A stretch of DNA of 25,213 bases from Erythrobacter sp. UBA1916 (GCA_002337385.1 DDFY01000030.1:122427-147639); one strand, 5' to 3'. Shown: positions 9,603 to 16,760, counted from the stretch's first letter. Translations and numbers: made by a program. Notes: a model not told the origin generated them from the letters alone.

Positions 9603-10364
9603 TCAGCCGGATACGGCCGCGCCATAGCCCTCTTCGCCGGGCAGCGGACCGCCGGGATAGGCAGGCGTCGCTCCGCTGTTCAGATCGGCATCGATCTCGC
9701 CACTGGCCGCATAGCTCTCGCCCGTCTCCGCATAGCGGGTAGCCGTGCGAGCGCGGGCATAGGCCTCGTCACTCAACTGGCCCTCGGCGGCGGAGACATA
9801 GGCCGGTTCATTGCCGTAGTCCGCATAGTCATTGTCGAAGTCGATCGAACGCAAGCGTCCGTCGTTGTCGATCCAGCAGCGCCAGGCCTCGCCATCGGCC
9901 ATCTGTCCCGACACGCGCCAGCCATCACGCCCGCGCTCGGCATTGTCTACGCTGTCGATCCGTGCCGAACCACGCTCGACCTGATCGACGCACATATCGA
10001 CCGCCCGGTCGATCCCGCTATCGGAATTGCGATCATCACGGCGGTAGTCGGCACGAGCAGGCGCGCGGCGCGGATAGCGTTCGTCATAGGTATCGCGCGA
10101 CCGCTTGGGGCCGGTGGTGGCGATGGCGGCTATCGCGCCGAGCACCAGCACCCCTGCGATCACATCGCCGGTACTGATCCCGCGATCGCGGTGTCGGCGG
10201 CCATAACGGCGGTCGTAGCCCCGGTCATAGCGCCAGCCATGGGCCTCCATCTGCGTCGCCGCTGCACTCGGTGCGCCAGGTGACGGCAACTCAAGCGCGC
10301 TGACAGGCGTGGAAGCCATAGCCAGGGCTGCAAGCGACGTAGCGGCGGCGGAAAGACGGATCAT
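9603..10364 (-). CDS. Exported membrane-anchored protein of unknown function, paralog 1
   Basis: This 253-residue protein has a signal peptide (about 1-23, ending VSALE). An Arg/Tyr-rich stretch follows (RYDRGYDRRYGRRHRDRG, about 45-62), then a glycine-containing hydrophobic segment (STGDVIAGVLVLGAIAAIA, 64-82) and a mixed-charge domain with C125 (DMCVDQVER) and C163 (WRCWIDNDGR). The last 75 residues are acidic, rich in Ala, Gly and Tyr, and absent from the paralog. I chose the ATG at 10364 because GAAGGAG lies at 10373-10379. The domain order matches the gene at 10446-10994, so the pair arose by duplication. I do not recognise a characterised family. It is probably periplasmic or inner-membrane anchored, and the two cysteines could form a disulfide (inferred). 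Confidence 0.83.
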   Translation of the reverse strand: MIRLSAAATSLAALAMASTPVSALELPSPGAPSAAATQMEAHGWRYDRGYDRRYGRRHRDRGISTGDVIAGVLVLGAIAAIATTGPKRSRDTYDERYPRRAPARADYRRDDRNSDSGIDRAVDMCVDQVERGSARIDSVDNAERGRDGWRVSGQMADGEAWRCWIDNDGRLRSIDFDNDYADYGNEPAYVSAAEGQLSDEAYARARTATRYAETGESYAASGEIDADLNSGATPAYPGGPLPGEEGYGAAVSG

Positions 10365-10401
10365 GCGAGCATCTCCTTCGGGAGGCATTGTTCAATGGCT
10401 A

Positions 10402-10433
10402 GGCGGTTCCGGCTGTCGTCAGCCTGAACCGCC
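10402..10433 (-). other. Hairpin between the two paralogs
   Basis: GGCGGTTC (10402-10409) pairs with GAACCGCC (10426-10433), and the inner GGCT/AGCC extends the stem after one mismatch. There is no T-run on either side, so it is more likely an mRNA-stabilising or processing hairpin between the two paralogs than a strong intrinsic terminator. Confidence 0.5.
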
Positions 10434-10445
10434 CTGCCTCATGGA

Positions 10446-10994
10446 TTACAGGCCACGGATGCCGCGGAAGTCGACATCGACCACCCGGCCATTGCGGACC
10501 CGGCAGGTAAAGCGACCTTCGTCCCAGCGGTCATTGCGGTGGCGATAGCCGGCGCGATCCCAGCCACGACCGCGATAGTCCTCGCGCACCGCGATCCGGC
10601 CCCGGACCACGAACCCGCGACGGTTGCGGTCGATGTCACGAATATCGGTCACCTCGGCACGGTTGCCACTCCAACGGCGAGCGCGGCGTTCCGCAACCCG
10701 CACGCAGCGGTCGATTGCTCGGTCAGCATTGCGCTGGTAGTCGTTCCAACCTCGACGGTCGTCGTAGCGGTAGTCGCGGTCACGGTTGCCGCGCGACGAA
10801 GCCAGAACGGCGGCAAGCCCACCAAGCACGGCGACACCGGCGATGACCTCTCCGGTCGACAGGCCACCGCGATCACGGTCGTGGTGGCGATAACGCTCCT
10901 GCGCTGCGGCAGGCGTTGCGGCAGCCATCGCCATCGCGCCGGCCGCGACGGTAGCGATTGTGCCTTTGGTGAAAGCTTTGGAAATGGCGTTCAT
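10446..10994 (-). CDS. Exported membrane-anchored protein of unknown function, paralog 2
   Basis: This 182-residue protein has a clear signal peptide (about 1-31, ATPAAAQ cleavage region). The mature start is RYRHHDRDRG, followed by a hydrophobic glycine-rich segment (STGEVIAGVAVLGGLAAVLA, 46-65). An Arg/Asp-rich domain follows with C97 (IDRCVRVAERR) and C164 (FTCRVRNGR), ending VVDVDFRGIRGL. The composition is strongly Arg and Asp rich (very many alternating charges). I chose the ATG at 10994 because GAGGAG precedes it, and the frame upstream to 11042 lacks such a site. It is the upstream member of a tandem paralog pair. I do not recognise a named family. It may be a stress or envelope protein, but nothing in the sequence proves that. 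Confidence 0.83.
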   Translation of the reverse strand: MNAISKAFTKGTIATVAAGAMAMAAATPAAAQERYRHHDRDRGGLSTGEVIAGVAVLGGLAAVLASSRGNRDRDYRYDDRRGWNDYQRNADRAIDRCVRVAERRARRWSGNRAEVTDIRDIDRNRRGFVVRGRIAVREDYRGRGWDRAGYRHRNDRWDEGRFTCRVRNGRVVDVDFRGIRGL

Positions 10995-11136
10995 CTGGCG
11001 TCTCCTCAGATCGTTGAGACCACGGCGGCCTCCGATACCCAAGGTCTAAGCGAGTCGCCGTGAGACGGGACTGAACTCGCGCGTTAGCCAATGTTCAGCT
11101 TACAGGCCTATTTCATGAACAGGCATACAGGAAGGC

Positions 11137-11173
11137 AAAAGAAAGGGGCCGGCGCATCGCTGCCCCGGCCCCT
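11137..11173 (-). terminator. Terminator of the ribosomal cluster (after rplQ)
   Basis: On the minus strand a perfect 9-bp stem (11173-11165 with 11152-11144, AGGGGCCGG/CCGGCCCCT) has a 12-nt loop and is followed by TTTCTTTT. It begins 28 nt after the rplQ stop. It is a strong intrinsic terminator and closes the S10-spc-alpha transcript before the exported paralogs. Confidence 0.92.
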
Positions 11174-11200
11174 CTTCTATTCGTTTCGATGTGCGAAGGC

Positions 11201-11620
11201 TCAGGCGTCTTCGTACTCGTCCTCGGTCATCACCGGGCCCGAATCCTGGCCCTTGGCTTCGACATCGCGGTCGACCAGCTCGATGTAAGCGATCGGAGCA
11301 GCGTCGCTGCCGCGGTAGCCGGCCTTGATGATGCGGGTGTAGCCGCCTTCACGGTCGGCATAACGCTCGGCCAGAACGTCGAACAGCTTCTTTTCCTGCG
11401 CGTCGTCCATCATGCGGGCGTGAGCCAGACGGCGGTTCGACAGGCCACCCTTCTTGGCGAGGGTGATCAGCTTCTCGACGTAGGGGCGCAGTTCCTTGGC
11501 TTTCGCCTGGGTGGTGAGGATCTGCTCGTGCTTGACCAGAGCCGCCGCCATGTTGCGAAACATCGCGGTGCGGTGCTGCGACTTGCGGCTCAGTTTACGG
11601 CCAGAAATACCGTGACGCAT
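11201..11620 (-). CDS. rplQ: 50S ribosomal protein L17
   Basis: This 139-residue L17, a protein near the polypeptide exit tunnel of the large subunit, begins MRHGISGRKLSRKSQHR, the family N-terminal signature. The middle part (TTQAKAKELRPYVEKLITLAK) is the conserved helix. The C terminus carries an acidic tail (SGPVMTEDEYEDA) beyond the usual core of about 120 residues. AAGGAAG precedes the ATG. It is the last gene of the alpha operon, 120 nt downstream of rpoA. Confidence 0.98.
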   Translation of the reverse strand: MRHGISGRKLSRKSQHRTAMFRNMAAALVKHEQILTTQAKAKELRPYVEKLITLAKKGGLSNRRLAHARMMDDAQEKKLFDVLAERYADREGGYTRIIKAGYRGSDAAPIAYIELVDRDVEAKGQDSGPVMTEDEYEDA

Positions 11621-11670
11621 AATTGTCTTCCTTCAGTTCGTAGGGGGGCCGTGTGAGGTACCCCGATCCC

Positions 11671-11732
11671 GGTGGCTGTTCTCAGGGGTGCCACCTTGCC
11701 CCATAATCGGCCCCCGGCTCGCACCGGAGGCC
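11671..11732 (-). other. Two hairpins in the rpoA-rplQ gap
   Basis: Read on the minus strand, the first hairpin is GGCCTCCGG/CCGGGGGCC (11732-11724 with 11717-11709), with 9 pairs including one G-U and a 6-nt loop. The second is GGTGGC/GCCACC (11695-11690 with 11676-11671) with a 13-nt loop. Neither is followed by a T-run. They fill most of the 120-nt gap between rpoA and rplQ and could be RNA processing or attenuation structures. Confidence 0.5.
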
Positions 11733-11740
11733 GTATCTGG

Positions 11741-12796
11741 TTAGCCCAGCAGCTCTTGTTCGAGCTTCTTGGCCATTTCCTCGATGTTCTCGGGCGGCCA
11801 GCCGGGGATATCCATGCCCAGACGCAGGCCCATGCTCGAAAGCACTTCCTTGATCTCGTTGAGCGACTTGCGGCCGAAGTTCGGCGTGCGCAGCATCTCG
11901 GCTTCGGTCTTCTGGACCAGATCGCCGATGTAGATGATGTTGTCGTTCTTGAGGCAGTTGGCCGAACGCACCGACAGTTCCAGTTCGTCGACCTTCTTGA
12001 GCAGGTAACGGTTGAGCTGGTTGGTGTCGCTTTCCTGCGGCTCTGCAGCAACGCCGATCATCGACGACTGCGGCTGCGGGATACCATCCTCGAAGTGGAC
12101 GAACAGCGTGAGCTGGTCCTGCAGGATGCGCGCGGCATAGGCCACGGCATCTTCAGGGGTCACGGTGCCGTCGGTCTCCACCGCCAGCGAGAGCTTGTCG
12201 TAGTCAAGCTCCTGGCCAACGCGGGCGTTCTCGACCTTGTAGCTGACCTGCTTGATCGGCGAATAGAGCGAGTCGACCGGGATCAGGCCAATCGGCGCAT
12301 CAACCGGACGGTTCTGCACGGCGGGGACATAGCCCTTGCCGGTGTCAGCGGTCAGCTCCATGTTGAGCGTGGCGCCTTCGTCGAGGTGGCAGATCACGAG
12401 ATCCTTGTTCAGGACCTCGATGTCGCCGGAAACGGCGATGTCACCGGCGGTGACTTCCGCCGGGCCGGTGACCGAAAGCTGCAGCCGCTTGGGGCCTTCG
12501 CCTTCCATCTTCAGCGCAATCTGCTTCACGTTGAGGACGATGTCGGTGACATCCTCACGCACGCCAGCCAGGCTCGAGAATTCGTGCAGCACGTTCTCAA
12601 TTTTGATCGAGGTGATTGCGGCACCCTGAAGGCTGGCAAGAAGAACGCGGCGCAGGGCATTGCCCAGCGTGAGACCATAACCGCGCTCGAGAGGCTCGGC
12701 GACAAAGGTGGCCTTGCGCTTCTTGTCGCCGCCTTCCTTGATCTCGAGGGTGTTGGGCTTCTTCAGCTCCTGCCAGTTCTTCATGTTGACGGACAT
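11741..12796 (-). CDS. rpoA: RNA polymerase alpha subunit
   Basis: This 351-residue alpha subunit nucleates RNA polymerase assembly and contacts UP elements and activators. The N-terminal domain (about 1-245) shows ERGYGLTLGNALRRVLL (38-53), the dimer and beta-contact region. After a linker, the C-terminal domain (about 265-335) has the DNA-binding VRSANCLK with R277, then YIGDLVQKTEAEMLRTPNFG and LGMDIPGWPPENI. The ATG at 12796 follows GGGGAAG. An in-frame ATG at 12784 is a less likely start. rpoA lies between rpsK and rplQ with no rpsD between them. Confidence 0.99.
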   Translation of the reverse strand: MSVNMKNWQELKKPNTLEIKEGGDKKRKATFVAEPLERGYGLTLGNALRRVLLASLQGAAITSIKIENVLHEFSSLAGVREDVTDIVLNVKQIALKMEGEGPKRLQLSVTGPAEVTAGDIAVSGDIEVLNKDLVICHLDEGATLNMELTADTGKGYVPAVQNRPVDAPIGLIPVDSLYSPIKQVSYKVENARVGQELDYDKLSLAVETDGTVTPEDAVAYAARILQDQLTLFVHFEDGIPQPQSSMIGVAAEPQESDTNQLNRYLLKKVDELELSVRSANCLKNDNIIYIGDLVQKTEAEMLRTPNFGRKSLNEIKEVLSSMGLRLGMDIPGWPPENIEEMAKKLEQELLG

Positions 12797-12829
12797 GGAC
12801 TTCCCCTAAAGGTTCGTATTGGCGGCAAA

Positions 12830-12897
12830 GGCCGCGATCGCTCTGGAGCGTCGCGGCCGATGCGAAAAAGTGTGGTGTGGCAGGAACGCCCTGCCAC
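12830..12897 (-). other. Tandem hairpins in the rpsK-rpoA gap
   Basis: On the minus strand, hairpin 1 is a perfect 8-bp stem GTGGCAGG/CCTGCCAC (12897-12890 with 12884-12877) with a 5-nt loop, followed 7 nt later by five T residues (12869-12865). Hairpin 2 is GGCCGCGA/TCGCGGCC (12858-12851 with 12837-12830) extended by CGCT/AGCG. Together they occupy the gap upstream of the rpoA ribosome binding site. Hairpin 1 plus the T-run resembles a weak terminator, so partial attenuation is possible. Confidence 0.55.
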
Positions 12898-12911
12898 GGG
12901 CACGAGTTCGA

Positions 12912-13301
12912 TCAGACGCGACGACGCTTGGACGGCCGAACCCCGTTATGCGGGATCGGTGTCACATCGCGGATCGAGGTGATCGTGAAGCCCACGGCCT
13001 GGAGGGCACGAAGCGCGCTCTCACGGCCCGAGCCGGGACCCTTGATCTCCACTTCGAGAGTACGCACGCCATGCTCGGCGGCTTTCTTGCCGGCATCGTC
13101 GGCAGCAACCTGGGCGGCATAAGGAGTCGACTTGCGGCTCCCCTTGAAGCCCATCATGCCGGCCGAAGACCAGCTGATCGCATTGCCCTGCGCATCGGTG
13201 ATGGTGATCATGGTGTTGTTGAAGCTGGCGTTGACGTGGGCAACACCGCTCGAAATATTCTTCTTATCGCGCCGCCGAATGCGGCCTGGTTCGCGTGCCA
13301 T
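12912..13301 (-). CDS. rpsK: 30S ribosomal protein S11
   Basis: This 129-residue S11 lies at the platform of the small subunit near the Shine-Dalgarno helix. GVAHVNASFNNTMITITD and the C-terminal TPIPHNGVRPSKRRRV are the family marks. The N terminus (MAREPGRIRRRDKKN) is basic as usual. It sits 55 nt after rpsM, in the alpha-operon order. The gap to rpoA holds two hairpins instead of the rpsD gene found there in many other bacteria. Confidence 0.98.
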   Translation of the reverse strand: MAREPGRIRRRDKKNISSGVAHVNASFNNTMITITDAQGNAISWSSAGMMGFKGSRKSTPYAAQVAADDAGKKAAEHGVRTLEVEIKGPGSGRESALRALQAVGFTITSIRDVTPIPHNGVRPSKRRRV

Positions 13302-13356
13302 TGTTGTGGTTCCTCAGTATGGGGTCAGAAGGAAAAAGCTGGGACTGAAGCCCTGC

Positions 13357-13725
13357 TTACTTCTTCTTGCCGGCGATCGGCTTGGCCTTGCCCTTGCGGG
13401 TGCGAGCGTTGGTGTGCGTGCGCTGGCCGCGCACCGGAAGGCCGTTGCGATGACGCAGGCCGCGGTAGCACTTGAGGTCCATCAGGCGCTTGATGTTCAT
13501 TGCGGTGTCGCGACGAAGATCACCCTCGACGGTATATTCACCGTCAATCGTTTCGCGGATCTGCAGGACTTCGGCGTCCGTCAGGTCCTGAACGCGGCGC
13601 GAAGCGTCAATGCCGAGCTTTTCGGCGATCGCCTTGGCCGTCGTCGGGCCGATACCGTGAATGTAGGTGAGCGCGATGATAACGCGCTTATTGGTGGGGA
13701 TGTTTACCCCTGCAATACGAGCCAC
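13357..13725 (-). CDS. rpsM: 30S ribosomal protein S13
   Basis: This 122-residue S13 of the small-subunit head contacts tRNAs and the L5 bridge. MARIAGVNIPTNKR, YIHGIGPTTA and the basic C-terminal GLPVRGQRTHTNARTRKG are diagnostic. The start codon is GTG at 13725-13723, with GGAG 6 nt upstream. It is the first gene of the alpha operon, preceded by its own promoter and a leader of about 160 nt. Confidence 0.98.
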   Translation of the reverse strand: MARIAGVNIPTNKRVIIALTYIHGIGPTTAKAIAEKLGIDASRRVQDLTDAEVLQIRETIDGEYTVEGDLRRDTAMNIKRLMDLKCYRGLRHRNGLPVRGQRTHTNARTRKGKAKPIAGKKK

Positions 13726-13893
13726 TTAGTTCTCCATGCTCCACAGGGGTAGGACCGTTGCCAAGGCCGCGGCGCCCCTATCTCATAGCTGCAAATTATC
13801 GCCTGCCTGCGAAATCAAACGAGCCGGGATTGGACCACCCAAAAAGGCGCCTGCCCTGCAACAGATCATTTCGAAAGAGACGAATGGACCGCG

Positions 13894-13922
13894 CAAATAG
13901 GGTGATTCGCCGACGAGGTCAA
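13894..13922 (-). promoter_or_regulatory. Promoter for the alpha operon (rpsM-rpsK-rpoA-rplQ)
   Basis: The minus strand has TTGACC (13922-13917), a 17-nt spacer and TATTTG (13899-13894), a good sigma-70-like pair with one mismatch in the -35. The expected transcription start is near 13887, about 160 nt before the rpsM GTG. It directly follows the hairpin at 13932-13959. Confidence 0.6.
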
Positions 13923-13928
13923 CAGCAG

Positions 13929-13959
13929 AAAGCGGGTAATCGGAAGGTTCCGAACCCGC
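13929..13959 (-). terminator. Terminator-like hairpin after adk
   Basis: On the minus strand, GCGGGT pairs with ACCCGC (13959-13954 with 13937-13932). Inside it, TCGGA pairs with TCCGA around a 4-nt loop, with a two-base bulge on one side. TTTCTGCTGTT follows, a moderate T-tract that runs into the promoter -35. It probably ends most secY-adk transcription. Confidence 0.6.
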
Positions 13960-14035
13960 CTGGCGCTGAGCGCCATTTCTGCTGCATACATACCCCATGC
14001 GCAGGCGTGCGTCAAAACACGCCGACTGACCCCGC

Positions 14036-14683
14036 CTACTGAGCGAGAACCTGTTCGATCGATTCGCTGACCTCATCGATATCGGCCATCCCGTCGATCC
14101 GCGTCACGATGCCGCGTGCATCGTAGATCGGCAGAATCGGAGCAGTCTTGGCACGATACTCGACCATGCGCGTGCGCACGGTTTCCTCGTTGTCGTCAGG
14201 ACGGCGCTTGAACTCGGTGCTGCCGCACTTGTCGCACACGCCTTCAACAGCGGGCTGCTTGAACTTGTCGTGATAGCCCTCGCCGCAACTTGCGCAGGTG
14301 AAGCGCCCGGTGACGCGCTCAACCAGCGCCTCCTCGTTCACTTCCAGCTCAATCACATGGTCAAGCTTACGGCTGTGCTTGGCAAGCAGCACGTCAAGCG
14401 CTTCGGCCTGGGCGGCAGTGCGCGGGTAGCCATCGAAGATCGCTCCCATGCCCTCGCCCATCGCCGCCAACTCATCGTCGATCAGCGCCGAGACAATAGC
14501 ATCGGAGACCAGCTCTCCACGGTCCATCACGGCCTTGGCTTCAAGCCCGACCGGCGTTTGCGCCTTAACCGCAGCGCGCAGCATGTCGCCGGTGGAAAGC
14601 TGACGCATGCCGTGCTTGGCTACGAGCCGCGCTGCCTGCGTTCCCTTGCCTGCGCCCGGCGGACCCAAAAGAATAATGTTCAC
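14036..14683 (-). CDS. adk: Adenylate kinase, zinc-finger LID type
   Basis: This 215-residue long-form adenylate kinase interconverts ATP + AMP and 2 ADP. The P-loop GPPGAGKGT is at 7-15, the AMP-binding region is QLSTGDMLR (28-36) with DGYPRT (84-89), and the LID spans about 120-160. The LID has four cysteines, C130, C133, C150 and C153, in two CxxC pairs, as in zinc-binding adenylate kinases. E. coli lacks this set. The start is GTG at 14683, with GGAGGGGG just upstream. The frame continuing to 14725 has no comparable site. Adk follows secY after 48 nt, a conserved pairing in the spc operon. Confidence 0.98.
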   Translation of the reverse strand: MNIILLGPPGAGKGTQAARLVAKHGMRQLSTGDMLRAAVKAQTPVGLEAKAVMDRGELVSDAIVSALIDDELAAMGEGMGAIFDGYPRTAAQAEALDVLLAKHSRKLDHVIELEVNEEALVERVTGRFTCASCGEGYHDKFKQPAVEGVCDKCGSTEFKRRPDDNEETVRTRMVEYRAKTAPILPIYDARGIVTRIDGMADIDEVSESIEQVLAQ

Positions 14684-14731
14684 GAAAGCCCCCTCCCTAA
14701 ACGGAGCAACACGGCACTTCGCCAAGATGGC

Positions 14732-16096
14732 TTAGCGCTGCCTGCCCTTCAATTTGGCCTTCTTGATAAGGTCGCCATATTGATGCGCAAGCAGGTGCGA
14801 CTGAATCTGGCTGATCGTATCCACGGTCACGTTGACCACAATCAGCAGCGAAGTACCGCCGAGGAACAGCGGAATACCCGTCTGCGCAATACCCCACTCG
14901 GGAACGACGCAGACCACGGTCAGGTAGATCGCGCCGACTACGGTAATGCGGGTCAGCACATAGTCGAGATAGTCAGCGGTGCGCTTGCCCGGACGGATGC
15001 CGGGTATGAACCCGCCATTCTTCTTCAGGTTCTCTGCCGTGTCCTCGGGGTTGAACACCACCGCGGTGTAGAAGAAGCAGAAGAAGATGATGCCGATGGC
15101 ATAGAGCAGCATGTAAAGCGGCTGACCATGTGCGAGATACTGGTTCAGGCTCTGCACGAAGCTGCCGACGCCACTGGTCGGATCGATCGAATTGCCCGCG
15201 AACTGGGTGATCGTCAGCGGCAGCAGCAGCAGCGAGCTGGCGAAGATCGGCGGGATCACGCCAGCGGTGTTGAGCTTCAGCGGCAAGTGCGAGCGATCAG
15301 CCTGCATGCCGCCGCGTTCAGCCGCGCGCTTGGGATACTGGATCAGCAACCGGCGCTGGGCGCGCTCGAAGAAGCAGATCACGAGAATCAGCGCCACGAC
15401 CATCACCAGGAAGCCGCCAATCACCACCGGGCTGATGGCGCCGGTGCGGCCGCCTTCGAGCAGGTTCGAGGTGAACGTCGGGAACTGGGCAACAATGCCC
15501 GCCATGATGATCAGCGAGACGCCGTTGCCGATCCCGCGCGAGGTGATCTGCTCACCCAGCCACAGCAGGAACATGGTGCCGCCAACCAGGTTGATGACTG
15601 CCACGACGCGGAACATGATGCCCGGGTCGACCACGGCCTGCAGCCCGGTCGAGGCGCCATAGGCCTCAAGCCCGGAGGCGAGGAAGTAGCCCTGCACCGC
15701 GCACAGGAACACCGTGCCATAGCGGGTATACTGGTTGAGTTTCTTGCGGCCGGCCTCGCCTTCCTTCTTCAGCGCCATCAGCGCCGGGTGAAGCGAAGCG
15801 GCCAGCTGCACAACGATCGAGGCCGTGATGTAGGGCATGACGCCGAGCGCGATGAGGCTCATGCGCTCCAGCGAGCCACCCGAAAAGGTGTTGAACAGAT
15901 CGAGGATGCCACCACGAGTCTGATCGTAAAGCGTCGAGAGGATCTGCGGGTTCACACCCGGCAGCGGTACAAAGCTCATGAACCGGAACACGATCAGTGC
16001 GCCGATAGTGAACCAGATACGCTGCTTGAGCTCGGTGGCCTTGCCAAAATTGGCAAAGCTCAGCGATGAGGCGATATTGTCGGCGCGTGATGCCAT
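14732..16096 (-). CDS. secY: Preprotein translocase subunit SecY
   Basis: This 454-residue channel subunit of the Sec translocon has about ten membrane helices. Conserved marks are RFMSFVPLPGVNP (38-50), the plug region around 60-75, LGVMPYITASIVVQL (84-98) and the family signature RGIGNGVSLIIMAGI (187-201). The basic cytoplasmic loops (KKEGEAGRKKLNQYTRYG, FFERAQRRLLIQYPKRAAER) and the short basic C terminus are typical. It lies after rplO, with a strong hairpin in the 107-nt gap, and is followed by adk. Confidence 0.99.
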   Translation of the reverse strand: MASRADNIASSLSFANFGKATELKQRIWFTIGALIVFRFMSFVPLPGVNPQILSTLYDQTRGGILDLFNTFSGGSLERMSLIALGVMPYITASIVVQLAASLHPALMALKKEGEAGRKKLNQYTRYGTVFLCAVQGYFLASGLEAYGASTGLQAVVDPGIMFRVVAVINLVGGTMFLLWLGEQITSRGIGNGVSLIIMAGIVAQFPTFTSNLLEGGRTGAISPVVIGGFLVMVVALILVICFFERAQRRLLIQYPKRAAERGGMQADRSHLPLKLNTAGVIPPIFASSLLLLPLTITQFAGNSIDPTSGVGSFVQSLNQYLAHGQPLYMLLYAIGIIFFCFFYTAVVFNPEDTAENLKKNGGFIPGIRPGKRTADYLDYVLTRITVVGAIYLTVVCVVPEWGIAQTGIPLFLGGTSLLIVVNVTVDTISQIQSHLLAHQYGDLIKKAKLKGRQR

Positions 16097-16157
16097 CGGT
16101 TCTGTCTTCGACTTCCTGACTTAGCGGCCCGCTCCCGGCTGGCCCGGCAGGGTAGAT

Positions 16158-16195
16158 AGGGGCGCGCAGGCTCTTTGTCGAACCCGCGCACCCCT
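16158..16195 (-). other. Strong hairpin in the rplO-secY gap
   Basis: Minus-strand bases 16195-16183 pair with 16170-16158 (AGGGGTGCGCGGG with CCTGCGCGCCCCT). All 13 positions pair, two as wobbles, around a 12-nt loop. ATCTACC follows, so there is no T-run. It could protect or process the mRNA between rplO and secY. Confidence 0.6.
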
Positions 16196-16203
16196 TTATA
16201 CGG

Positions 16204-16728
16204 TTATTGCGCGCGCGCGGCCTTGTTGGCGGCAGCGCGGGCAGCCTTCTTTTCGTGCTCAGGAGCACCGCGATCGATCACTTCGACCGCACCGCCAGCC
16301 TTCTCGACCGCGGCAAGCGCGCCCTTGGAGGCACCGGCAACCTTGAAGGTCAGCTTGGCAGTGATCTCGCCCTTGCCGAGCAGACGCACGCCGTCCTTGC
16401 CGCCACGGGCAACGCCAGCGGCCTTCAGAGCTGCGTGATCGATGGTCGCCTTGGCGTCGAGCTTGCCGGCATCAACCAGCGCCTGGATCTGGCCCAGGTT
16501 CACCTCGGCGAAGTCCTTGCCGAACGGGTTGTTGAAGCCACGCTTCGGGATCCGCATGTGGAGCGGCATCTGGCCGCCTTCGAAGCCCTTGATCGAAACG
16601 CCCGAGCGGCTCTTCTGACCCTTCTGGCCACGGCCAGCGGTCTTGCCCTTGCCCGAGCCGATGCCACGGCCAACACGGATGCGGCCCTTGCGGGCACCAT
16701 CGTTGTCACGGATGTCTGTAAGTTTCAT
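16204..16728 (-). CDS. rplO: 50S ribosomal protein L15
   Basis: This 174-residue L15 of the large subunit has the glycine-rich basic N-terminal extension (GRGIGSGKGKTAGRGQKGQK) and the conserved EGGQMPLHMRIPKRGF block. It ends in a basic Ala/Lys/Arg tail (EKKAARAAANKAARAQ), longer than the E. coli form. I chose MKLTDIRDN (ATG at 16728) by family match. The ATG at 16734 would add two residues. An intrinsic terminator-like hairpin lies in the gap upstream of this gene. Confidence 0.97.
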   Translation of the reverse strand: MKLTDIRDNDGARKGRIRVGRGIGSGKGKTAGRGQKGQKSRSGVSIKGFEGGQMPLHMRIPKRGFNNPFGKDFAEVNLGQIQALVDAGKLDAKATIDHAALKAAGVARGGKDGVRLLGKGEITAKLTFKVAGASKGALAAVEKAGGAVEVIDRGAPEHEKKAARAAANKAARAQ

Positions 16729-16760
16729 AGTCATGCACTCGCTTTCGCTTTGTTCGCGCC

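Larger units (their letters stand above)
13726..14035. other. 310-nt adk-rpsM gap: terminator, promoter and long leader
   Basis: No gene is visible in this stretch. Read on the minus strand it holds a small hairpin GGCGTG/CACGCC soon after the adk stop, then GGCGCTCAGCGCC, the larger adk terminator, a promoter, and a transcribed leader of about 160 nt. The leader end has AGGGG/CCCCT pairing just ahead of the rpsM ribosome binding site, and a three-codon frame (ATGGAGAACTAA) that ends immediately before the GTG start. It matches no leader family I can name. Confidence 0.5.

Noticed and set aside
11043..11136. Inverted repeats upstream of paralog 2 (GCGAGT at 11050-11055 with ACTCGC at 11075-11080) as an operator, and an EcfG-type promoter
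   Set aside because: The arms are only 6 nt with a 19-nt gap, and the best GGAAC/CGTT-like match is poor in both boxes. Nothing here is better than chance.
11672..12982. 436-codon open frame on the plus strand opposite rpoA and rpsK
   Set aside because: It is antisense to two well-identified genes and its product has no family features. It is a GC-driven shadow, as is the 599-codon frame opposite secY (14270-16069).
12912..13725. Loss of rpsD, rpmJ and infA from the alpha/spc region as a deletion
   Set aside because: From general knowledge, these genes lie elsewhere in many Alphaproteobacteria, so their absence here is expected and not a sign of rearrangement.
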